Assembly (NCBI GenBank): GCA_001643675.2
Contig: LSRY02000038.1
Location: 814,001-878,000 of the forward strand
DNA: 64,000 nt
DNA from: Monocercomonoides exilis
Lineage: Eukaryota; Preaxostyla; Oxymonadida; Polymastigidae
Reading direction: 5' to 3'
A model generated the notes under the pieces. That model was not told the DNA's origin and ran no database searches. It saw nothing but the letters and a program-made list of their open reading frames with translations. This document shows, piece after piece, positions 36,880 through 47,080 of the stretch (position 1 is the first letter of the stretch; each line of letters starts with the position of its first letter). A program made the translations under genes and the position numbers.

Positions 36880-39700
36880 ATAATTAATAAATAGAAAAGC
36901 TTAACTGGAGCAACAAAAGAGGAGGTAAATGCTTCCAGCTTTCCCAATATTCTGCTCCAACTTCTTCATTTTCATAACCGCCTTCTTCATCTTCTTCCAT
37001 TTCAAATACTGCTGCTGCAGCTGCTTCTAACAAATGATTCATTGAGCATATGCCATTCACCCATATCATCAATCTTCTGCTCTCTCTTCAATCTCTTCCC
37101 CTCATTCTTTCCATAATATCTTATGAATCTCACAATTTTTTTCTTTTCCATTTCATATCAAATTTCTGATCAAAATCTTTCCTCAATACGTCCCTTCATT
37201 TATTGTATCCTGATTTCTTTTAATGCAATCAGTAACACTCTTCCTTTATTCCATGCTTATTCATTGCAGTTGAACATTCTAGAAAAAGTCATAATTTCAT
37301 AAATATTAAAAAATATGGAATGTGATGCAAATAATTATCAAAAAAAACAAACCTAAATCTTTCGCAATTATCGTCTTTCGCAGATTTTCTTTCTTCTTCT
37401 GAAAATATCGTTTATTTCTTCCAACAAAGCTCATATTTCTCGACTGCGCCTCTTTTCTGCTTCATCAAATGAATATTTGATCAAGTCCTGTTTTCGATAA
37501 TGCTTCCACTCAAATAAAGCCATTAACTTTATTCAATAAAAAAATCAGAATATTTTCTTTTCATCAGAAGAATCCCTTCCCATCCCTTATCGCTGCATCA
37601 TCTTCTTCTCTTCATTTTCCCTCATTGCCAAAACGCACATCCGCCACACTTCCATTATCTCCTCCGCAAGCAATAACAAAATTCTTTTTTCCTTCACTCT
37701 CAATCTCCCCGTTCCACTAATCTCTTCTCCCAATGAAAATATTTGCTTCCATCATTTTTCTGTATCGAAAGATCGACGCTATCTTGTGATCAACCGCTCA
37801 TCTCGCTCCATCCACACAGCACATCTGCCTTCACTTCATCAATGCAAAGAGTTAGTATTAATGTTCCTTCTTCCCATCTTCCCCAGAACCCGCATCCATC
37901 CCTTGAATGACAAATGCAAGGCACGACCAAACAGTCCTCCAAATAATACACGAAATATAAAAAACTTCCCACACCTTCTTCTTCCTCTCTTCCACACAAT
38001 TTTCCACCGAAGTTTCCTCTATAACCGCTCATGTTCTTGCAATAACCTCCTATTACATACAAAATACACCTTCTCTGTCGGTGCGTTTAAAAAAACCATC
38101 TCCTCCCTTGCCTCTCCATTTCCTTTCCAATTCTTGTCCTCCTCTTTTTAATAATATTATCTGTACGATACACATATCTCCATGTTTCTGTCTCCTCTCT
38201 CCATCTCATCATTACTAATTACTTTTATCCACAATAAACACGAACGTTATCCTCATTTGTAATGATTTTAAATAAATAAAACTCTCTTTTCCCATCCACA
38301 GTCATTCATTACACATCCTTCATCCTTAGAAAATTCATGTGATAATATCTTCTCCTTCATTTCAAGCTTCTATTATTTTATCTTCTCCAGCATCCTGTAT
38401 CATTCCAGAAATCATTTGTCCCTTTCCGAACACATTGATGAATGTTTCGCGCACCTCAATAAAATCCATATGCCCTCACAACTGCGATAAATCAAGTTGT
38501 TCTATTTTTTCCTTTCATGTCCAAAAATTTTTATGGATACGATCAACTTATCTCTCACAAAATAATGAAACATTTCTTACTGGAGAATGGATTTCGAATT
38601 TAATCAGAATTTTCAGCACCAGAAATATAAAATTCAGTATTGATAATGGAATATTTTGAAGATAAATATCTGGATAAAGTGAAAATTAATTATTCTATTG
38701 AAAAAAAGGAAACGAATAGGATTCTTAATAGAAGACTGAGGGAAAAAACGAATGTTTTTAGTATGTGAGATTGATGAGCATTGAAAGGTCATTGAATGAT
38801 ATTCAACAGCGAAAACGAGAGTTAAATAACGCAGAAGGCATCAAATCTTTGAAATCTTCTATTCACTTGTTTTGACACATTTAACACTGTTCTTATCACC
38901 TTCTTCTCATCCACTTTGCTTTCACCAATAAATTAGTTGTTGACGTGCATGCTTACGGATTCATTTGCTTTTCATTCTTTATTCGCAATTTCTAAGAAAA
39001 TTTATTTTTCATCTTCAATAATGTTCTGGAAATCAAAACAAATATGAAGCCCTTTGGACATTTTGCTCTCTTTATGAAAGTTTATTCACATGTATAATCA
39101 TTTCATCGTTATCGCAGTGAGTGTCAATATATTAATAACATGATCAAAATAAATAAGATTTTCATGTTCATCATTAACTTTATCTTCTTCTTCAAAGACG
39201 AAAAATCATCAAAACTTTTTTTTCCTTCTTGTTTTTTATTCATTCAAAACATCTTAATTCAAATAACAACCTCATGAATGTTCCTCTTTTCACAAGCAAA
39301 ATAAAATGAACAGAAATTTTTAAGTTGAAAAAAGTGAATTCATCTCAATCACATTCGTTTTCTCATTTTTTCACTTCAAGTTATTCATTTTTCCTCAATG
39401 CAGTTAGCTGCACGTCAACATCAAAACTTCATGTTAAGCGCAATGATAATAGAGCTCAAATCTCCCGTATTCTTCCAAACAAAACACTCCTCCATCTCGC
39501 TTAGCATCGCCTCACTCTTTTCATTCGTCAACTCCCACTGCAACTCACGGAACTTCCAAAAACTTTCAACATTATCATCATCCTATGAATGGAAAAAACA
39601 CTTTATCATTGTCATTCTTCCTGTTCTTTTCACATATCCTCCTTGTTTCTTGTTTCCAAATTTTAAAAGTTCTTTCTTTTCATTCTTTCTATTTTTCATC
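36880..39700 (-). pseudogene. Scattered minus-strand coding relics, unidentified
   Basis: The minus strand shows short coding-like islands separated by stops and AT-rich sequence: an acidic piece at 37072-36884 (EMEEDEEGGYENEEVGAEYW), a Gly/Cys-rich piece at 38062-37790 (YRGNFGGKLCGREEEEG), a charged piece around 37640-37370, and ESFWKFRELQWELTNEKSEA with EMEECFVWKNTGDLSSIIIA near 39575-39440. The style matches the relic at 30170-32560, so both could be parts of one dead gene split by the hAT insertion (inference). No family was recognised. Confidence 0.3.
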
Positions 39701-40085
39701 TTCACAAATCACTTATGTGTAATAATCAACATTTTTAAAACAAAGTTTGTAAATTTAATGTCAATTATTCTTCATTCTTCTTTATCATCAATGTTAATTT
39801 CTTTTTCTTGTTTCTTATTCTTTGCAAAAGAATTCTTTTTCATAATAAATTTTTTATTAACACTTTCTTTTGTCAAAAAACTAGAAATTTTTCACATTTT
39901 TTGTCAAATGTGACTTTGTTTGTCTTTTCCAACAAAACAACTTTTTTCCCCATTCATTGACACAATAAATTTGTTTTCTTTTTCTGATGAAGTGAAAAAT
40001 TCAATTATAACAATTATTTAAAACAGATTTATTTCATTTTTGCTACAATAAAAATGTCGTTGACGAGAAAAAGCTTTTGATGTGA
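39701..40085. other. AT-rich flank of the DIRS element
   Basis: Nothing recognisable; the 5' boundary of the retroelement is set by the inverted repeat that begins at about 40086. Confidence 0.4.
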
Positions 40086-40190
40086 AATTCGCAATGGAGC
40101 GAATCAACAAACGCAAGAAGCAGGTTTGCTCCTCAATAATGAGTATTAATTAAAAGAATGGGTGATTTTAGATCAAACTTCGCCAACAAT
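40086..40190 (+). repeat. DIRS left inverted terminal repeat with outer extension
   Basis: 40086-40144 is matched, inverted, by 45364-45422 (shared GAGCGAATCAAC...CGCAA and GTTTGCTCCTCAATAATGAG). The inner part, 40121-40190, is matched more loosely, inverted, by 46033-46106 (shared ATAATGAGTAT, GGGTG, AACTTCGCC). Confidence 0.85.
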
Positions 40191-40210
40191 TTCACTTCTT
40201 TCACATTCCG

Positions 40211-40648
40211 TTGTCCGCAGGTGGAATGACTCTAGATACTGTTAGAGTGCCAAATAGCGACTGCGAGAACAGAGGATTTGATCTAATTCATAGGCTTTCA
40301 AGGGTAGAAAACATGATCGAAGAAATCACCAGAAGCCAAGCATGGTCAATGCAGTCCGGATCTACGGGGATGCTGCCAGTGAGAAAAGTGAAGAGGGAAC
40401 GATTAAAGAGAAGAAGCAGATCGAGATCGAGTGAGTCGGAGTCAGATGCAGATTTTGATGACCTGATCGCGAAGCGGAAACAAGTAAAGCGTGAGAGATT
40501 GTGTCGTTCAATTAGCCGTACGAGGAGACGTGAAGATGAAGAGGATAGCGACTGGGATTCGGAAGAGCAAGAATTTCAGGAAGAGAAGGAAGGAATAGAA
40601 GACTTTACTAGAATTTTTCCCAGGGAGTGGTTGACTCCCCGGAGATAA
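40211..40648 (+). CDS. DIRS gag-like protein, N-terminal basic/acidic ORF
   Basis: A 145-codon frame that begins at an in-frame GTG, with ATG at 40226, just inside the left terminal repeat. It encodes a predicted helix (DLIHRLSRVENMIEEITRSQ), then Arg/Ser/Lys-rich nucleic-acid-binding-like sequence and an acidic C-terminus. No zinc knuckle is visible. The position as first ORF of the element and its composition suggest a Gag-like nucleocapsid role (inference). It ends at TAA and is followed closely by the next Gag-like ORF. Confidence 0.55.
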   Translation: MSAGGMTLDTVRVPNSDCENRGFDLIHRLSRVENMIEEITRSQAWSMQSGSTGMLPVRKVKRERLKRRSRSRSSESESDADFDDLIAKRKQVKRERLCRSISRTRRREDEEDSDWDSEEQEFQEEKEGIEDFTRIFPREWLTPRR

Positions 40649-40699
40649 GGGAGCGAGTTGAGGAAGTTCATCGAATTTTGAAAAGCCGGCTCGAAAAGA

Positions 40700-40999
40700 A
40701 TGAGTGATGATATGTTGAATCCGTTTATCCCAGAGAGTGAGAAAGAGTTTTTTACAGGATACACAGACACAAATTGGAATACGCTAGCCAGAACAGCCAT
40801 CACAACAAAGGGGAGAAGAGACTTACCAGAAGCGAGTCGAGCAATCGAACTCATCCAGCCTGCCCTTGCATCTGGCTTTGAAGCAGCGAAAGCGATCTTA
40901 GCACTAACGACAAAGGAGCTGAAGAGAACTCACCAGTACGAGGAGGAGGACGGGCGGCTTAGGGGACTGTTCTGTGCCTATGCATTAACAGCTGACTGA
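40700..40999 (+). CDS. DIRS gag-like ORF 2
   Basis: A 99-codon frame starting MSDDMLNPFIPESEKEFFTG, with helical segments (ASRAIELIQPALASGFEAAK, AILALTTKELKRTHQYEEED). It shares orientation and composition with the preceding ORF and may be the continuation of one Gag protein interrupted around 40649-40699. DIRS Gag proteins are poorly conserved, so the call rests on position. Confidence 0.5.
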   Translation: MSDDMLNPFIPESEKEFFTGYTDTNWNTLARTAITTKGRRDLPEASRAIELIQPALASGFEAAKAILALTTKELKRTHQYEEEDGRLRGLFCAYALTAD

Positions 41000-41307
41000 A
41001 TCAGCAGAATAAATTCACTGAAAGTTATGAACCAATCGGGCTGGGAGAGCGCGAAAGGCTTTTAAGAAGGTGGAATGTCCAAGGAGGTGCCAGAGAACCT
41101 GAAGAAGCTGGTAGAGAGCACCAGCTTTTTTCAAGCAGAGGGAGATGCAACAGGATACGGTGCATCTCCCGACTCCACAACAGGTTTCGGACCCGCAACG
41201 GTCAGAAGTGGACCCCCGAGAAAATACAGTTTGGAAAGGAGAACCAAAGGATTTGTTTACAGACAGCTCCAGAGAAGGGGATACGGCAGGAGCTTCACAG
41301 ATTTCAG

Positions 41308-43905
41308 GTGAAAGAAGAGAACGTCCCAGTTTCATGCACAGTTCGTCCCAACCATCACTGGAAGGCTAGTCCCTATTCCTGGACCATTTCCACCAGCTAC
41401 CCCAAGGACTCAAGGAGGGACAGCTATGGAATCAACGGTTGGAGCCAACAAATGGTCGCGAGAGAAGAGAGAGCCGCGCCTTGCCGCGAGACAGAGAGAG
41501 GAGAGAGAGGAGAGAGAGAAGAGAGAGAAGAGAGAGAAGAAAATTACAGCGAAATGAATATACAACGAGAAACCGTAGCTCCTGACGAGAAGCGATCAGA
41601 GACGGAAATGCAGAAACAACATGTGAATATCAGAGAGACTCTGAGCTCGTCAGACCAAAGGAAGGAAAGAGAACGAGAAACCACAGGGGATTCTGTGAGA
41701 GAGATATCGATAGAAGATGTGCGACACGAGACAACGAGAACAGAAGGAGACTCCGAATATCCCCGAGTGACGGGACAGAAGAGCGAGAGTGAGAATGGGA
41801 AGATAGTTTGGAGAACTTCTGGGACTGTTATCGAGTCCCCAATTTGGAGCGCACTGGAGGTGAGCTTGAAGATAGCTATTGCAGATACTCACGAAGAAGA
41901 AGGGAATACACAGATGCAGTCTGGCCACAAGACGCCAGGAGTGAGGGAGAGCATAGCGATTGGACAACCGAAGGAGCCACTTCCGGGGAGGCTAGTGAAC
42001 AGACTGAGCGAGTGGAAGAAGATTGGGGGAGACAAACTGGTGAGCAGTGGGATAAAAGCTCGATGGAAAAACCCCCAGTCCCCAATCTCACTTGAGGAAA
42101 GAAAATACAGACAAGAGTTTCGGGGGACGACGGAGATGACGAACAATTATTTATCCCTCTTGGAGGAGGAATTGAAGAACGGAGTGGTGAAGCCCATACA
42201 GGAGTCGGAGGTGAAGTGGTTCAACCCGATGTTCATGGTGATAAAGAAGAACGGAAAGTGGAGAAAGATCCTGGATTGCAGAACTCTAAACGAAGAAGTG
42301 CAGTGAAAACATTTCAAGATGGATTCCCAGGAGACAGCTGTGGAACTCCTGGAGGAGAACGATTTGAAGACCACTCTGGACATATCGAGTGCATATCAAC
42401 ATGTAAAGGAAAACGAACAATTCAGTCCCTTCACGTACTACAGCTTTTAGGATCAATGCAATGCTTTCAAAGGGATGCCATTTGGAGCGAAAGATAACCC
42501 CAGAGTATTCACAAAGATAATGAGGCGATCAGCGTCATATATCAGAGAAGCGTGGCAAGTGAAGTTAGTGATATATCTTGAAGATATTAATCTCATGCTT
42601 CCAAACAGGGATGCATTGAGATTGATCTCACAGGAGATAGCCCAGTTCCTGAGAAATCTGGGTTGGATACTGTCGGAAGAGAAGCTGAAGTTGGAACCCA
42701 CAAGGAGTGTGGAGTTTCTAGGATGGCTTTGGAATTCAGAGAAGATGGAAGTGACACTCCAGGAAAGGAAGAGTGTGCTGCTCCTGGAAGATGTGCGAAC
42801 CTGGATAGCACATGCAAAGAAAAGGAAGAGACAAAAGACGAGGGATCTGGAAGTGCTCCTCGGGAAGTTGAATTTTGTGAGGTTACAACACCCACCAGCG
42901 AGCTTGCAGATGACGTGTATGCAATACGTGCTGAGGTTGAATATAGTTCGCGGGGGCTGGAAGGGAACAATGATAGTCAACCCAATGATACTGGGAGAAT
43001 TAACACACTGGAGAAAGATCCTTCAAGAAAACAAACCGAGGTGTCTGAGGAAGAGAACAAGGCCAGCATTTCTCACAACGGATGCTTCAGAATTGGGTTG
43101 GGAGGCAGTGTTAACAATTCCGGAAAAGAACAAAGAGGAGAAGATATATGTCCACGGGAGTTGGACCCTCCAGGAGAGTGCGTTAGCGATAAACGAAAAG
43201 GAGTCCAGAGCAGTGTTGAGGACTTTAGAAAGGAAAGGAGCATGGCGGCAACAACAGAAGATAGACCATATTCATCTGAAGACAGACAATATGTCCACGA
43301 GATGGACAATACAGAAGAAGATGTGAGCGCCATCGCTCATTCCAACACTGAGAGCATTGGAGAAGAAACTGAACAGCCTGGACATTTCAATACAGACGGA
43401 ACATCTCCCGGGAGAGAAGAACACGGAAGCAGATGCACTCAACCGGATGGCGAAAAAGCCGGACTATGCACTGAAGGGGGAGAAGGTCGCAGAGATATTA
43501 CAAACAATCGCACCGAGAACACTAGATATAATTGCAGAACAGATTGCGCCGGTGCCCTGCGGAAGTACTTGGAGACTATCCTCTCTGAGAGAGAGGAGAG
43601 AGAAAGAAATGCAAGAAAACGAGATGGTGTTAGTCCACCCGTTCCTGAGAAGCATTGTACCTGTGCTGAAAGAGAAGATGAACGAAGCCCAGAGGGATCT
43701 GACGACTCTGATTCTACAAGCTTGGCAGGGGCAGACCTGGACCCCGCTACTGCAGCCTGGGCTATTGATAACGAATCTGGGGACCTTTCAGGGGTGCATG
43801 ATACCGGGAGCGAAGATGAGGAAGGAAGGCTGGAAATTACCCCCAGGAGAGGTTATAAGCGTTATACTGGAGAGGAAAATATTCAAGAAAGGGACCTCTT
43901 CTTAA
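41308..43905 (+). pseudogene. DIRS reverse transcriptase-RNase H polyprotein, broken by three stops
   Basis: A single frame runs from 41308 to 43905 with three main nonsense codons (about 42304, 42448 and 43327). The N-terminal third is Arg/Glu-rich linker. RT begins near 42090 with EEELKNGVVKPIQESEVKWF and NPMFMVIKKNGKWRKILDCR (finger motif), then DLKTTLDISSAYQHV, NAFKGMPFGAKDNPRVFTKI and LVIYLEDINLML. The last is the YxDD catalytic box, here Y-L-E-D. RNase H follows: FLTTDASELGWEAVL, NEKESRAVLRTL, LKTDNMSTRW, and HLPGEKNTEADALNRMA typical of DIRS/Ty3 RNase H ends. In an active element it would copy RNA into circular DNA. All three stops are one C-to-T step from Arg or Gln codons. Confidence 0.85.
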
Positions 43906-45028
43906 CATGGGGAGAATATGTGGGAGCGAAGGAAATAGCAGCAGCAATATTGAGAAATTAAAAAAGCGAAAGAGACACGTGGAGATCGCTGAGAAGATTT
44001 AAGCAGTTTCTTGAAAAAGAGAGCATGGATGACATTGACCCCCTCACAACCAGAGATGCCAAATGGATTAGGCAGAGTTCACCGATACGCTTTCAAACAC
44101 TTTCCTGTCTAGTGGAGTGATTTATCAGACAGTTCGGAAAGTGCTGGATTCTGTTTACCTCTTAAGAGAGACAAAGATTGATGGGAAAGATATAGAAATA
44201 TTTCAAAAGACTTATGTGGGGGATAAGCCAAGAAGGGGCAAACGATACAAATCAATGTGGGACTTGACAATCATCACGAAATGGGCAGAAGCCACACACT
44301 ATATCACGGACCCACAAATTCTCCTGAGGAGAGCCCTCATCCTCACTATGATTTTTGGAGCTTTAAGACCAGCAGAGCTGGAAAGAATGAGAAGGGTAAC
44401 AACGATACTTGAAGATAACTTTGTCCAGATACAAGTACAAACAAAAACTTCAGGGGGATAGACGGTTAAGGTTATTATAAATAAACATCCAAACACACGA
44501 ATAGATGCAGTAGAGGCCCTCCAACGTTGGTTAGAGTTTTCAAAGACAACGTTCAGGGATGAACATGTGTGGTTTGACATAGAAGGGAGTAGACCTGCTA
44601 ACCTGCAGAAAATAAAGGAAGAAAATACGGCTATTCTTAGAGAGAACGGAATACACGAAACTTTTATAACGTACTCGATAAGACACGCAGTGATTACACA
44701 TTTAGCAAGACGAGAAGGAGCGGACTGGAAGGAAATCAATGCTTATGCGAGAGGGGAGCCTGGTTCGAGAGTAGCCAAGGAGTATTACGCCGTGTCACTG
44801 GTTCAAGATATGAAATGGATCCTGGAGACGATCGGCGGCCCAGTACCACTGGCAGAGAAGGGAGACAAGTCGGAGAGGGATAGCGAAATAAAAGATATTA
44901 GAAATGAGAATATAGAATCAAAAACAAAGGAATACACGAGAGAGAGTGCGCAAGCTGTGGGAGAAGGGTACATGAGCAAGAGAAAGAGGTCGAAGAGACG
45001 AGTGTTAATTCGAGAGAAGAGTTCATAG
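43862..45028 (+). pseudogene. DIRS tyrosine recombinase, broken
   Basis: Starts in a different frame from RT/RNase H and overlaps its end: TWGEYVGAKEIAAAILRN, a TAA near 43959, KSERDTWRSLRRFKQFLEKE (SAM-like arm-binding domain). A frame change near 44070-44115 leads to GVIYQTVRKVLDSVYLLRET. The catalytic part has ILTMIFGALRPAELERMR (first Arg), a TAG at 44459, FITYSIRHAVITHLARREGA (second Arg; the usual His before it appears as Tyr), and GSRVAKEYYAV with the nucleophile Tyr candidate near 44787. The recombinase normally inserts the circular cDNA. The two stops plus the frame change mark it as inactive. Confidence 0.82.
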
Positions 45029-45363
45029 CATGAGAGTGAAATAGTACAATTTCACAAAGGTTATGAGACATCCACCATAATTCCCCGCAGCATTATGGAG
45101 CTGACGGAGAGCAGACAGACTGCGTCACAGAAAAAGTTTGAAACTGATCTGATGAAACGCGGAGAGAGAAGCATAGGGCAAATTGTCATGACTGTTCAAG
45201 CGCAGAAGACCCGATCGAGAACGCCCCGAAAACATTCCAAGAGAGAGAGGGTGAAGAGACAGGGGCTGCACCATCACCCGCACGCTCTCAACTCATCCGC
45301 CGCACTGGATCGTGCTTGGAAGGGGTTTTAGATAACGCATATTGAGATAGAAGGGATTTCAAG

Positions 45364-45466
45364 ACTCATTATTGAGGAGCAAACATGCTCCTTGCGTTCG
45401 TTGATTCGCTCTATTGCAAATTGATAGAACGCAGTGAGACAGGATTTGCTCCGAAATAATATTAAT
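45364..45466 (+). repeat. DIRS internal complementary region
   Basis: The left half (45364-45422) is the inverted copy of the left end of the element (40086-40144). The right half (about 45432-45466, with CAGTGAGACAGGATTTGCTC) is the inverted copy of the right end (46077-46112). This abutting arrangement of complements to both termini is the diagnostic internal complementary region used in DIRS circular replication. Confidence 0.88.
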
Positions 45467-46032
45467 GCGGATGGAGAGACTCAGAGCGGCTGGGTGCGAG
45501 AATGAGAGAGAAACATGTTGGGAAGAATATGACGAGAAAAAAGTGGCGAGATAGCAGAGGAGATAGAAAGAGAGAAACCGTCCAGAAAGAACGAATGCAC
45601 CTAAACCAGCATTGGGAGACAGTGAAGGAATAAAAAGTTGGAAGAAGGATCCTTCTCCTTTTATTGGTATCGAACAAATGCAAAGAGAAGAGTGAGACTA
45701 ATCCATACAGTGTGTGATGTTTTGGGGTTGCTCTGCTGATGCAGCAGAAGAACGGGAGGCAGAGCACATCACATGCAGGTTTCTTATCCACGCCTTGCAT
45801 GAGCGAGAGTAGTTTTTCTTTCTGCTCCGTTTTTGAACACTCGCCTCACCGGATCCCTGCACAGCCTGCAGGTGAGAGCTCCGAGAGGCAATATCCCCTG
45901 CCCTCTGGTCTTCGCGACCAAGGCGAAAAGGCGAAGTCGGTGGTGAAGAGAAGCGGACAATGCATTATTTTATTATTCAATGTTTAATGTTATTGTTTTG
46001 TTTTTTTTCTCTCCCTTTCTTCCACGTCATTT
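45467..46032 (+). other. DIRS region between internal complementary region and right terminal repeat
   Basis: About 570 bp of element sequence with no convincing ORF; an 82-codon frame at 45739-45987 has no recognisable feature. It probably corresponds to the 3' untranslated part of the element. Confidence 0.4.
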
Positions 46033-46112
46033 GGGATAGGGCGAAGTTTTTCACTCGAACCACCCAAAATTTAAATTGATACTCATTATCTCGCAGCAAA
46101 CCTGTCTCACTG
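46033..46112 (-). repeat. DIRS right inverted terminal repeat
   Basis: The reverse complement of this segment aligns with 40121-40190 (CAGGTTTGCT, ATAATGAGTAT, GGGTG, AACTTCGCC in order), and its outer end with 45432-45466. It defines the right limit of the element; composition returns to AT-rich immediately afterward. Confidence 0.82.
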
Positions 46113-46663
46113 TATTTTAATTGAAAATAATCTATGAAATGGAAGTTATTTTTGGATGTTTTTATCTTTAACTTCGCAATTTGCTGATTTTAGAAACATT
46201 GTCTTCAGAAAAGGCATCAGTTCAATTAGTTATTTAATAATGAATCTATTTCAACTATTCACAAATTTTCAAGGTTTCTATGTATTTAATCCTAGCAATA
46301 ATGCTTTCAATGCTTAAAAATGAAGAAGCAAAATCACTTTTTCAGTTTTTTTCCAACTAATTGAACTTCAATTGCATGCCTTTCGTAAAATAATATTCGA
46401 ACAGTTGTTCAATGTGGATAAAAAAAGTTCAATAAGCGCAAACAAATGCAAACTGACAATGCTGAAGCAACAAAGAAATTGAATCTGTATTTATTCTAAT
46501 TCAAAATATTTGTAATATGTATATCAAAGTATTTGAAGAAGCATCTTTTTTGAAGCATCTATGATGAAAAAATCGAAATATTTGAAAAAATCGTATTCAC
46601 TAAGTCATTATGGTTATTCACAAAAATTTTCCACAAAAAAGTATTTTTTTAATAAATGTCAAT
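46113..46663. other. AT-rich intergenic region
   Basis: No gene, repeat or RNA feature was seen. Confidence 0.45.
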
Positions 46664-46893
46664 ATTTTTTTTGAAAAGTTCCTTTTGTTTAATTTTATAA
46701 TAAAATAAAAATTTCATATTTCGATCAAATTTCTGTTCCCACTCACCAAATTTCGCTGCCATGAAAATTTTATCTTTTCAATGTTTATATTTCCATTCGA
46801 GAAAAGTTTCATGATTGGGAACAGAAATTTGATCGAAATATGAAATTTTTTCTTTTTTAGAAAAATAAACAAAAGGAACTTTTCAAAAAAATT
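46664..46893. mobile_element. Palindromic MITE, copy 2
   Basis: Left arm about 46664-46745 and right arm about 46815-46893 are inverted copies (TTTTGAAAAGTTCCTTTTGT; TTTCATATTTCGATCAAATT followed by TCTGTTCCCA). The central TTTCTGTTCCCACTCAC matches the centre of the element at 29061-29306, so the two belong to one family. It has no ORF. Confidence 0.8.
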
Positions 46894-47080
46894 TAGTCAA
46901 ATAATGTGAAAAAATTGCTAAACATAATTATTGAATAAACATTTCTTGTAAAAATTGTTGAACGACGTAAATCCAAGTTATCTTTTGAGATTTCATAAAT
47001 ACTGACGATTTCAATTAATGAATGACGTACGTGAAAATTATTTTTTTACCTGAAACACATGTTTACAGGAAAACATGATA

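Larger units (their letters stand above)
40086..46112 (+). mobile_element. DIRS-type tyrosine-recombinase retrotransposon, inactivated
   Basis: About 6.0 kb with the full DIRS layout: a left terminal repeat, gag-like ORFs, reverse transcriptase and RNase H, a tyrosine recombinase, an internal complementary region, and a right inverted terminal repeat. Composition (G/A-rich, less AT) differs sharply from the flanks, as expected of an inserted element. In-frame stops in RT/RH and recombinase, a frame change, and a substituted RT active site indicate it is no longer autonomous. DIRS elements integrate circular DNA by recombinase without target-site duplication; none is seen. It lies between a graveyard of relics on the left and MITEs on the right. 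Confidence 0.92.

Noticed and set aside
37786-38151. 121-codon plus-strand ORF
   Set aside because: Composition and neighbours favour the minus strand, where Gly/Cys/Glu-rich coding-like relics occur; no start context.
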